The translations under genes and the position numbers were made by a program. Shown here piece after piece: positions 1 to 7,641 of a stretch of DNA of 22,313 nt. Numbering within the stretch: the first letter of the stretch is position 1; every line of letters starts with the position of its first letter. The notes under the pieces are model-generated. The model had not been told where the DNA came from, did not search any database, and was given only the letters and a program-made list of their open reading frames with translations. Origin of the DNA: JAGMDK01 sp023128695 (GTDB lineage: Bacteria; Planctomycetota; Phycisphaerae; UBA1845; Fen-1342); the NCBI GenBank assembly GCA_030628805.1, contig DAOVQG010000033.1, positions 1 to 22,313 of the forward strand, read 5' to 3'.

Positions 1-295
1 CCACTGCTCTTGAGCAGTGCGTTCGCGAGGTGACGGTTCCGCCCAGAGCACTGCTGACCCTTCGGCTGCGCTCAGGGCAGGCGCCGCGGTGGCACACCGG
101 CGGGCGAAACGCCCGCCCCACCCTGAACCCTCCGCCCGCTCCGCAGGCACACGCGGCTTCCAACAACGGTGAGAAGCCGATCAACCTGTTCCAGCTCGGA
201 TGCCTGTTCGTCATCCGGTCCTCGTACTGGTCCTGCCGCATCGGCAACGATCCGCAGGACTTCCACCTGTCGCCACACGAAGTCGAGAGCAAGGC
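1..295. repeat. Left copy of a long inverted repeat
   Basis: This stretch matches the reverse complement of 15581-15904 at about 95 % by eye, apart from one 28-nt insertion and one single-base indel in the right copy. It starts with a perfect hairpin (arms 2-9 and 12-19, CACTGCTC/GAGCAGTG) and contains a GC-rich block with the hairpin CGGGCG-AAA-CGCCCG near 102-116. It then runs into the first ~42 codons of the DUF3150 gene, so the repeat is part mobile-type sequence and part gene. Homology stops at about 295. The left limit is not visible because the match reaches base 1. Confidence 0.9.
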
Positions 296-1144
296 GATCG
301 CCTCGTTCGGCTCGAAGGAACTGGTCGACCCACACAAGGGCCGCAAGGTCTTTCAGCAGATCGAGAAGAAGGCCCGGCACCAGTTGGGCAAGTATTCCAA
401 GCCCTTCCCGGCGGCCAACGCGCACTTCGTGCCCTGGGACCATGTGCCGGAGCTGACCGACCAGCTCCAGGCACTCAAGGCGGAGTTCGATCTGGCGGTC
501 GAGGATTTCCTCACGCAGTACCCGCAACTGCGGGCCGAGTGGCAGTCCCAGCATCCCGATGTGCCCGATGCGGCGTATCCGGCAGCGTGGGACTTGCGGA
601 AGAAGTTCAACTTCGGCTGGCATATGTTCAAGGTCGCCGGCGCCGCGAGCGCGATGGCCATTGACGACATCCAGGCCGAGCTGGCCGGTCAACAGGTCCG
701 CGCCGAGCAGCTCGCCCAGATGAAACAGAACCTGCAAAACGAGTGCCGGCAGTTCAGCAGATCAAATCAGTACCGCGACCGTCAGGGAGCGGCTATGCCG
801 TGGGGCCGCTCCCTGACGGTCGCGGTACTGAGCGGGAAGTCGCGGAGTTCTGCGACCAAGTCATCGATGCGAACGGCAAGGTCCACGGCAAGACGCTGCA
901 GGCCATCCGCCGCAAGATCGAGCACTTCCACGCCATGAACATCTTCAACGACGCCGACACGGCGGCGCAGCTGAGCGAATTGAAGGCCCAGCTCTTCGGC
1001 GTCACCGGCGAGGACCTCAAAGAACAGCCGGACCTGGCGGAGAAGCTCAGCCAAGCCTGTGCGACCCTTAAGCAGGAACTGCTGGATCCCAATAGCGTGT
1101 CATCACTGACGGGCCGGCTGAAACGCCGCGTGGTGCTTGACTGA
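168..1144 (+). pseudogene. DUF3150-family protein, broken by a palindromic insertion
   Basis: DUF3150 proteins have no settled biochemical role; they occur in ICE-like gene clusters with AAA ATPases, VWA proteins and DUF1257. The recognisable protein begins around GEKPINLFQLGCLFVIRSSY at 168 and ends LTGRLKRRVVLD at 1144, about 325 codons, close to the length I expect for the family. The frame is open from a GTG at 30, but the first 46 codons are repeat sequence, so the native start appears lost. At ~760-832 a palindrome is inserted: the first part (ending near ECRQF) and the second part (starting near REVAEFCDQVIDANGK) lie in different frames. As read, translation would run out of frame to a stop at 938. 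The next gene, DUF1257, follows on the same strand. Family assignment is from memory of the sequence and reasonably sure. Confidence 0.72.
767..831. repeat. Near-perfect 65-bp palindrome inserted in the DUF3150 gene
   Basis: The arms 767-793 and 805-831 are exact reverse complements over 27 bp, separated by an 11-nt loop. The core is CGACCGTCAGGGAGCGGC on the left and its complement on the right. I associate this GC-rich motif with short interspersed palindromes (REP or MITE-like) in planctomycete genomes, but that is memory. It interrupts conserved coding sequence and shifts the frame, so it arrived by insertion. No second copy was found in the window. Confidence 0.85.
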
Positions 1145-1227
1145 TCAATCGCGATGGAGGCACGAGCGGGGCATCGGCGTCCCGCTCGCCTCCTCCGTCT
1201 TCCTGAAACCAACGAAAGGAAAACGAA

Positions 1228-1644
1228 ATGTCCCATTACGTTGAGTGCGAACCGGGCTTCAAGGATCAGCAGGCCCTGATCGACGCCCTCACGGCCACTG
1301 GATTCGACCGCGACCAGATCGAGGTGCATGCGGAGAGCGCCGCACTGTACGGATATCGCGGCCTTGCTGATCCTGCTGCCAACAAGAACACCCGACGGGG
1401 CACCAGTGATTCAGCCGAGGCGGACGTGCCCTGTATGCGAGCAGAGCCTACGGCCCGGAGGGCGGTATTGCCCCGCTTGCGGGAGTCGGGTCTAGGTCAC
1501 ACCGGTGGGCAACACACAACGCTGCAGAACGGTTTCCCGCAAACCGTCGAAGTACGCTGCGATTCTTTCGACGAATGGGACGTAGCTCACAACAAGGCCC
1601 GCTTCCACGTTGCGGCGATGTGCGGCCTCAGTAAAATTCGCTGA
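1228..1644 (+). pseudogene. DUF1257 (Ycf35-like) protein, truncated after ~50 codons
   Basis: The start is ATG at 1228 with an AAAGGA ribosome-binding site 7 nt upstream. The N-terminus, MSHYVECEPGFKDQQALIDA through a YGYRG motif near residue 46, fits DUF1257, a small family found beside DUF2997, AAA ATPases and DUF3150 in mobile gene clusters and as Ycf35 in plastids. Similarity to the family ends around 1370. The frame stays open to 1644 but the rest is low-complexity sequence running antisense into drmC, so the true C-terminal half is missing. The break is the left junction of the DISARM block with the backbone. Function of the family is unknown. Confidence 0.62.
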
Positions 1645-2295
1645 AGTTATCAGCGCGCGGCGACGGTCCACGATGACACACTTCGCGTGCAGGCTCGTCC
1701 GTCCTGAAGCATCCTCTTCCAACGCCCGCGGATCGAAGAACACGCTGGGTTGCTGTCGCCAGGGCCAGTGCTTCGCCACGAACTCCACGGCGTAACGGCG
1801 TACAATCTCGGTGGCCAATGAAGTATCTCCATGGCGTCTTCCCACGTGCAGACAAAACCACACGTGGAGTTTCGGATCTGCTTCCATCTTGCGGGCCAGT
1901 CCCTCGAACAAGTGACGTCCATCATGGATGGCATACCCGACAAGAATGATCTCTCGTTCACAATCCTCGATAAGACTGTGCATGACGGCAGCGGTATCGC
2001 GTGTTGATATGCCGGGAACGTCAGGTCCCGAAAGGACAAGGTCAAAGAGATGTTCTGGACTCTTGGCCTGCGCCTTTGAATCTGCCAAGAGATCTGCGAG
2101 TGTGGCGATTTGCGTTGTCGTCCAGCCGTCATTCTGCAGTTCGGCAAGGGATTGGAGCGACTCCTGCAGGAGCGCACCTCCAACAACCTGCTGCAATGCA
2201 TGGGCGCTTAGTTCGGGGGACGTTGGGACTTCGCGCAGCGCGGACGCGAGTTCGCGAAGCGTGGCTGACGTTAGCTTCTGAAGAAGGTCTGACAC
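1492..2295 (-). CDS. drmC: DrmC, phospholipase D-like protein of DISARM
   Basis: DrmC is the PLD-superfamily member of DISARM; its molecular task is unclear and it can be dispensable for protection. The 267-residue protein has a C-terminal PLD domain with one HKD-type motif, HAKCVIVDRRR...SANFTEAAHRRN (His-x-Lys-x4-Asp, near residues 212-240), and an N-terminal helical region of ~90 residues, the usual DrmC layout and length. A single HKD suggests it acts as a dimer, as other one-motif PLD enzymes do. Start is GTG at 2295 with AGGAAG 9 nt upstream, only 5 bp after the drmB stop, so it is translated as the last gene of the operon. It looks intact. The downstream end abuts the DUF1257 remnant. 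Confidence 0.88.
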   Translation of the reverse strand: MSDLLQKLTSATLRELASALREVPTSPELSAHALQQVVGGALLQESLQSLAELQNDGWTTTQIATLADLLADSKAQAKSPEHLFDLVLSGPDVPGISTRDTAAVMHSLIEDCEREIILVGYAIHDGRHLFEGLARKMEADPKLHVWFCLHVGRRHGDTSLATEIVRRYAVEFVAKHWPWRQQPSVFFDPRALEEDASGRTSLHAKCVIVDRRRALITSANFTEAAHRRNVEAGLVVSYVPFVERIAAYFDGLRETVLQRCVLPTGVT

Positions 2296-2300
2296 GGTTT

Positions 2301-4088
2301 TCAGCTTCCTAAGAACTCTGTGCCGAGGCCCTCAACCGTCGAGACAACCAACGATCTGTCCAAGAAGTCGTTTCTTTGCTCGCATGACGTCTCGGAGATA
2401 AGAAGGCAGCCATGGCACGCACTGCCGAGCAACGGTTGATGGTCATGTTGTCGAGGCCGATGAAACGCGCATACCGGATCATTGGAGCAAAGGGAACCCA
2501 TGTCCAACGCGCGTCTTATGTGAAATGCTATGCGACGACTCTCCTCGACCAAGCCTCCCAAAGTTCCTTCCGCATCCGGCGAGCCGGTATACAGCAGAAT
2601 CCCATATCTCCCAGGCGTTGCGTAGACGCGCTCCCGGAGAGAGGATGCCGGGTATCCGCACTCGAGAGAGATTGCCATGAGAAGAAGGTGAGACAATGAG
2701 TGAAGCATGAAAAACGGCAGGCCAGGGCATGGCCTGTTGCTGCCCTCATGTTCGGCCAGCCACAAACGGAACCCCGCTTGAAGCTCGGAATCGCGCTGCT
2801 GCACCGATTCGCGGGCCAGCCATGCGTCTACCGCGTCTGGCCGAAACCGCAGAAACACCCCTTCACCACGATTCTCAACAGCAGGTAGCCAGGACACGTC
2901 AAGCCCGATCGACGCTCTTTGGACAGCCATGTCCAGTTCGCCTTGAATGTCGGGGCCGGCGGCTTCAAATCGTGTGAAGCCCACCTGTGCCACCACCTCC
3001 CGCAAGCGGTGTACGAGAACAACACGCTCAACAGCTTGCATCCAACTCTCGGACCATGAATCGACCGGCAGCGCTTTGGCGTAGAAGTCGCCTTCCGGCT
3101 CATCCGAACCGAGCTCGTCTCTGGCTTGGGACAACGCGTCGAACTCGGCTTCCTTGACCGGGCGTTCCGCGGAGGCGGCGCCGGCGCGAGAACGCAGGAT
3201 CGCTGCCATTACCTGTTCGGGTTCGAACTCATCTAGCTGTTGCTTCACGGCCGGAATGCGCAGGAACGTGCTGAGATCCTGCTCGTTCCGCACTGCTGAC
3301 AGATGGCTATCCCACAAGGCTGCCACAGCTTGGTCGACGGCAGCCAACGAATCCGGAATGGAAATGACAGAAAGCAGTTGTGGAAAATAGGCATTGCTTG
3401 CGCTGCGGATTAAGAGCCGGTTGGGCTCTCCACAGCCCTCGCGCGAACCCGGGCCAAGCCAGGGGCGGGCGCCGTTGCAGGATCCCAGTGCACGCAGTTC
3501 CATGCGTGCCGCCTGACTCATCGCTCTTTCCGCCCCACATCCGCATCGAACCCAGACGGAATCGAGATCTCCGCTGGTCCCGCGCTCCTCCATGGGAAGT
3601 TCGCGACGACAGTCTTCATGTGTCCCATGCACGAATGCGTGCCAGTCGATATCGCCCACGTGTCCGCGTCGGCATGCCCTCACGAAGCGCACAGGCACCA
3701 CCGGGTATCGCTTACCGTCGTCGTCGCGAAACCGGCTCCGGTCGAGATCGTTCAGGTTTACAAGCCGACGCGCCCGGTGGCCTCTAGGCGTAACGAACTG
3801 TCGCTGAACGATGAACCACTCCGGGAATCGATACGCCGCGATATCGGGCGTGAATCCCTTGTCTTCGATGGCTGCCGGAGGCTTGCGAAGAGTAAGTCCC
3901 TGTACGCTGAGCAGCGACTCCAGCTTGCGCTGCAAGCGTGGCTCCGTAATCAAAGGGAGTGGAGCGTTTTTGCTGTACCGCCAGTTGTCAGCGCCCGCGA
4001 TGATGACGGCATCATCCGGCAAGTCGACCATGGCCCCAGGGCCAAACGTCGTAATCAACTGGCTTGACCGCACCTGTGGCTTAGCCAT
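2301..4088 (-). CDS. drmB: DrmB, DUF1998-domain protein of DISARM
   Basis: DrmB partners the helicase DrmA; in published DISARM work the DrmA-DrmB complex is the core that engages incoming DNA. The protein is ~595 residues, the normal size. It opens MAKPQVRSSQLITTFGPGAM, the typical DrmB start. The C-terminal DUF1998 region carries a cysteine cluster: CAFHRP, then GSACHGCLLISETSCEQRN near residues 545-580, likely binding a metal. A central cysteine set (CRRGH, CGCGAE, GCGEPN) may bind a second. I chose ATG 4088 rather than the in-frame 4109 because GGGGGAG lies 7 nt before it and it gives an 8-bp overlap with the end of drmA. It appears intact, in contrast to its upstream neighbours. Confidence 0.9.
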   Translation of the reverse strand: MAKPQVRSSQLITTFGPGAMVDLPDDAVIIAGADNWRYSKNAPLPLITEPRLQRKLESLLSVQGLTLRKPPAAIEDKGFTPDIAAYRFPEWFIVQRQFVTPRGHRARRLVNLNDLDRSRFRDDDGKRYPVVPVRFVRACRRGHVGDIDWHAFVHGTHEDCRRELPMEERGTSGDLDSVWVRCGCGAERAMSQAARMELRALGSCNGARPWLGPGSREGCGEPNRLLIRSASNAYFPQLLSVISIPDSLAAVDQAVAALWDSHLSAVRNEQDLSTFLRIPAVKQQLDEFEPEQVMAAILRSRAGAASAERPVKEAEFDALSQARDELGSDEPEGDFYAKALPVDSWSESWMQAVERVVLVHRLREVVAQVGFTRFEAAGPDIQGELDMAVQRASIGLDVSWLPAVENRGEGVFLRFRPDAVDAWLARESVQQRDSELQAGFRLWLAEHEGSNRPCPGLPFFMLHSLSHLLLMAISLECGYPASSLRERVYATPGRYGILLYTGSPDAEGTLGGLVEESRRIAFHIRRALDMGSLCSNDPVCAFHRPRQHDHQPLLGSACHGCLLISETSCEQRNDFLDRSLVVSTVEGLGTEFLGS

Positions 4089-6471
4089 CGTCTCGCTCCC
4101 CCCAGTCATTGAGGTTCTTCACGAAAATCTCCACGGGCGCTTCCACATCCCGCATGGATCGATTCGCATGGAATCGCCTTTGGATCGGATGCAGATTCGG
4201 AAGATCCGGATGCAGGAACTCGTAGATTAGCCGGCGAGGCGGAGAGTTCGTTTCCTTCTGATACTGGATGGCTGAGCCTTCGTCCTGGGCCTGCTTGGCG
4301 ATCTTCAACCAGTCATCCAGGAGATCTCCGCAGCGGTGAAGTACGCCGTCATGGAGGGCTCTTCGTTGGTCGTCGGTCAGATCCGACTTATGGTTGCGCG
4401 CCCTCTTCGCGATGACCTGCGCGAACCCGTCAAGGTCGGACCTACGCGTGAGGATATCATGGGCGCCGCGAGGCGGCGTCAGCCCCGGCTCTTCCTGGCG
4501 GCACAAAGCCACGAGTGTGGCGGGCAAAGCTCGGTCGAGGGCACGCGGCGAAAACGGCGTCACGCTTGTCGCCTCGACGTTTCGGTAGAACGAGGCGTGG
4601 TAGGCGGCAAAGCGCTCATAGTGTGAACGGTCTCGCGGTTTGTGGATGTTCAGCAGCGTAACCACCAAGCCGGGGCGGCTAGGATCCCGTCCAACGCGGC
4701 TCGTCGCCTGTATGTACTCGGAGCTGGTCTTGGGCTGCCCTAGCACGACCATCAAGCCGAGTCGCACGATGTCCAGGCCGACGGAGATCATGTTCGTTGC
4801 CAGGGCCACGTCCACTCGTTCCTTGTCGGAGAAACCCAACGCCAAGCGTCTCTTGGCGGTCGCGATGTCATTGGTGCTTACACGAGACGTCAGTTCGACC
4901 ACGTCGTATGCAATGGTTCGATCGGCGAAGAGAGTATCTTCGGGCTCGCGACGCTTCCGGCGGCCGTATTCGGCCAGTCGCGTTCGGACCTCGTCTTCAA
5001 TGATCCGTCGGCTCCCGCCGAGTTCTCTCAGCGAGTTGAAGTAGCTGAGGAGCGTCAGGTAGGGATCGGCAGGATTGTGGACCTTGTCACCGCGAGCATC
5101 GCGCCAGGCCTTTTGTCCTGCGCTGAGCAACGCCAGACCAGCCCGGAGAAGCACGATCTTAAGGCTTCGGCCCTGAGCCGCGACACCGACGTACAGCCGA
5201 GCCGGGCTCTCGTTTGCGGGGATAGTCTTGGCGAAGAAGGAGTCCAAGCGATCAGGCCCGGGCGGTGGAAACACGGTCACGCGACTGCGTCCGAACAGTG
5301 CCCGGATCTGACTATCTGCCCGGCGAACCGTGGCCGTGCTGGCGATGATCTTTGGCCGGACTACCCGGTCACCAATCTGTCGCGTCGACAGTGCATCAAT
5401 CACAGTCTCATACAGGCCTGCGACCGTGCCCAGCGGACCCGAGATCAAGTGCAGTTCGTCCTGGATGATCAGGTCCGGCGCCGGAAGCTGACCACCGGGC
5501 AGCGGCATGCCTTTGTCAGGATCGCACGGCCCGTAGAACCCATTGGCATCGTAACGATTCACCTTGCCGAACAACGTGCCGGTGTGCCCCGTCCATGGGA
5601 GGGCGGCAAACTTGTCCACCGTGGCGATCAGGAAGCATGGCAGCCGGCGATAGATGGGCTCGTCCACGGCAACGATCGGTAAGTTCCTGTCCCCGTGAAA
5701 AGTGCACTTGTGATTGGCGCAGTGCACCCGCAAATCGGCCGGCCGGTTTGAGTCAGGAATCAGACGGAACGAATGCCGGGTGAATTTCGTTCCGCACCAC
5801 GGGCACTCCTCCAGTGGAATCGGCGACGGCTTGCGGTCGTCACGCTGAAACTGCGTGGTCTTCGTGTAGGCCGTGTAGGGGCGACGCGCGCTCCGGTCGC
5901 CACGGAAGCCCATCATGTTTGGCGTGGCGGCTTGGCCGACCCAGAGGCCAATCTCAAACGGCCAGGTACCGAGAAGGTTCTCGTTCTGCTGACGCTCCAA
6001 CTCGAGCGCGCAGATCAAGCCGGCGGCACGGCTGAGCTGGTCGAGCGTCAACACTCGCAACGTGTAGCGCATCAGTATGCTGACGCCGGCTGAATCGATC
6101 GTCGGCTTGCCGCTGGCGTCTTTGCTTCTCGGGCGTCGCAACACCAACGTGAACGCCGCCAGGGCCAAGTATGCCTCGGTCTTCCCGCCGCCGGTCGGGA
6201 AGAACAGCAGGTCCACCACCTCACGGTCGCCGCAGGTGGGCTCGGCCACGCCACGGATCGTCATGAGCAGGTATGCCAACTGAAACGGCCGCCATTGGGG
6301 CGCGTCGATCTTCGACGGATCGCCATGGTCCGTGGTCTGTGCTTGTCGTTGGCGGAAGGCTGTTGCCACCGCACGGTTGGCCAGGCGGAACGCCACGAGC
6401 ACTTCCTCATTCGCCAGCAGCTTGATGCCTGCCTCGATGCGCGCCGCGGCGGTTTCGGCCTCGGCCAGCAT
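4081..6471 (-). CDS. drmA: DrmA helicase, C-terminal part (after an in-frame stop)
   Basis: This is the motor half of the DISARM helicase DrmA (superfamily 2). Motifs are all visible: Walker A FPTGGGKTEAY (residues ~91-101), a DELH-type Walker B in LIIQDELHLISGPLG, STAT in motif III, and motif VI QATSRVGRDPSRPG. Between Walker A and B sits a zinc-type set, CPWCGTKF...CANHKCTFHG. The 796 residues begin at an ATG with no good ribosome-binding site, 18 nt after the stop that closes the N-terminal part; both parts are in the same frame. Together they would form ~1185 codons, normal for DrmA. So this is either a gene killed by one nonsense change or a protein made by weak re-initiation. It overlaps drmB by 8 bp. 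Confidence 0.88.
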   Translation of the reverse strand: MLAEAETAAARIEAGIKLLANEEVLVAFRLANRAVATAFRQRQAQTTDHGDPSKIDAPQWRPFQLAYLLMTIRGVAEPTCGDREVVDLLFFPTGGGKTEAYLALAAFTLVLRRPRSKDASGKPTIDSAGVSILMRYTLRVLTLDQLSRAAGLICALELERQQNENLLGTWPFEIGLWVGQAATPNMMGFRGDRSARRPYTAYTKTTQFQRDDRKPSPIPLEECPWCGTKFTRHSFRLIPDSNRPADLRVHCANHKCTFHGDRNLPIVAVDEPIYRRLPCFLIATVDKFAALPWTGHTGTLFGKVNRYDANGFYGPCDPDKGMPLPGGQLPAPDLIIQDELHLISGPLGTVAGLYETVIDALSTRQIGDRVVRPKIIASTATVRRADSQIRALFGRSRVTVFPPPGPDRLDSFFAKTIPANESPARLYVGVAAQGRSLKIVLLRAGLALLSAGQKAWRDARGDKVHNPADPYLTLLSYFNSLRELGGSRRIIEDEVRTRLAEYGRRKRREPEDTLFADRTIAYDVVELTSRVSTNDIATAKRRLALGFSDKERVDVALATNMISVGLDIVRLGLMVVLGQPKTSSEYIQATSRVGRDPSRPGLVVTLLNIHKPRDRSHYERFAAYHASFYRNVEATSVTPFSPRALDRALPATLVALCRQEEPGLTPPRGAHDILTRRSDLDGFAQVIAKRARNHKSDLTDDQRRALHDGVLHRCGDLLDDWLKIAKQAQDEGSAIQYQKETNSPPRRLIYEFLHPDLPNLHPIQRRFHANRSMRDVEAPVEIFVKNLNDWGERDDG

Positions 6472-6489
6472 GTCGTTCGCCGTCTGCTG

Positions 6490-7641
6490 TCAACTGCCCG
6501 TCAGCGACGCAGACGCCGCCCGCTGGTCCCGAATCCACTCGCGGTAGTGCTCGACCAGTGGCAGGAGCTTGGCTTCTGCCTCGCCGCCGTCGGCCAGTGC
6601 GCCCAGCGGTTCCAGGCCCAGTTCAACGCCGGCAATCTGCGACGGGGCCACGCGCTCAACCTCGGCCGAGGGTATCCATGTCGTTCGGACCGTCTCGCAT
6701 CTACCGTCAGTTTCGTCCCAGTCTGGCGAGACGCCATGACCCACCGCGTACTCACATACGTCACGGTACTGCAGGTCGGCCACGCGTTGGTCCCATTCGT
6801 CCTCGATCTCCCAACTACGCGGATCCGGCCGTGCGACGAAGCCTTCCTCGCAGGTCAACTCCAGGCAGCACTGGAAGGCAAACGAGCGGTATGGCCGCTT
6901 TTCGTCGGCCGGACGGTAGTTTACCAGGAACACCGAGACGGCCTTCGTGCCGTCGGGCAGGCGGTGTGTCACCGTCGTTCGGACCGTTACCACGAGCACC
7001 AGCCCACCGCTATTGGGCACAGGTACATGCACGGGCTTGTCGCTGGGCGCGGGCAGGTCGACGGTCACAACCTCGGTGTGCGGCGTGCGTCGCCACCCTC
7101 GCGGGGCTTTGTCGCTTTCTGTACCACCGCCGGTTTCTTCGGCCGGTTTCTGCTGCAGTTCGCCCGCACCTGCCTCCTGGTTCTCGGCCTGCTCAGCACT
7201 ATCGGCCTGCGATTCCTGCTCGCCGCCGACAGGCTCATGGCCGCCATCCGGCGCTTGCCAGGCGTAGTCGCCCCAGCATACTTTCGCTGCGAGCTCGCTG
7301 GTGTTTGCGGGCACCAGCACGCTTACGCCCATAGAACTGGGCAGGAGGCTGCGACGATTGGAGGCTGAGGCCGCCTGGCGGTCCGGATTAGCGTCGTCAT
7401 CGAGGCCGCCCGGCTCAGCCGGAGAATCGATTTCCTCTGGGCTGGTCTCGTCGAACCGCTGCGCCATTGGCGCATCAGTCGGCGTGAGAAACCCCGTCAG
7501 GTACCATCGCGTGGGCGGCTCCGGGAGCAACTCGGCAACGAAAGCATGATCGTTGTCCGGACCCACCAGGTCCAGACGCAGGGTTTCCAGCAGTTCGGAC
7601 CGGACAGCCGCACTGGTCTTTGGCGTTGAAATCTCACTCAT
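6490..7641 (-). CDS. drmA: DrmA helicase, N-terminal part (ends at in-frame TGA)
   Basis: This is the N-terminal non-motor region of DrmA. It starts at ATG 7641 (MSEISTPKTSAAVRSELLET), preceded by GAGGAGG 6 nt upstream, and overlaps the stop of the drmMI chimera by 8 bp, so the start is well supported. Family-typical stretches are VRSELLETLRLDLVGPD, TRWYLTGFLTP and LLPSSMGVSVLVPANT, followed by an acidic, Glu/Gln-rich linker (~residues 140-200) and a beta-rich segment. Translation stops at TGA 6490-6492 after ~383 codons, in the middle of the region YREWIRDQ...LAEAETAAARIEAGI that is continuous in DrmA. The frame continues without shift into the helicase part. A CGA-to-TGA or TGG-to-TGA point change would explain it. 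Confidence 0.85.
   Translation of the reverse strand: MSEISTPKTSAAVRSELLETLRLDLVGPDNDHAFVAELLPEPPTRWYLTGFLTPTDAPMAQRFDETSPEEIDSPAEPGGLDDDANPDRQAASASNRRSLLPSSMGVSVLVPANTSELAAKVCWGDYAWQAPDGGHEPVGGEQESQADSAEQAENQEAGAGELQQKPAEETGGGTESDKAPRGWRRTPHTEVVTVDLPAPSDKPVHVPVPNSGGLVLVVTVRTTVTHRLPDGTKAVSVFLVNYRPADEKRPYRSFAFQCCLELTCEEGFVARPDPRSWEIEDEWDQRVADLQYRDVCEYAVGHGVSPDWDETDGRCETVRTTWIPSAEVERVAPSQIAGVELGLEPLGALADGGEAEAKLLPLVEHYREWIRDQRAASASLTGS

Noticed and set aside
72..737. A 221-codon minus-strand frame over DUF3150
   Set aside because: It is the Leu/Arg/Val-rich antisense of a recognisable DUF3150 protein and has no motif of its own.
6490..6492. TGA recoding as an amino acid (alternative code or selenocysteine)
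   Set aside because: TGA is used as the normal stop of drmB and livH in the same window, and no selenocysteine insertion hairpin is evident after the codon.
6295..7368. A 357-codon plus-strand open frame antisense to drmA
   Set aside because: The opposite strand encodes clear DrmA sequence with motifs and a proper start; the plus frame has a shadow composition and no recognisable family.
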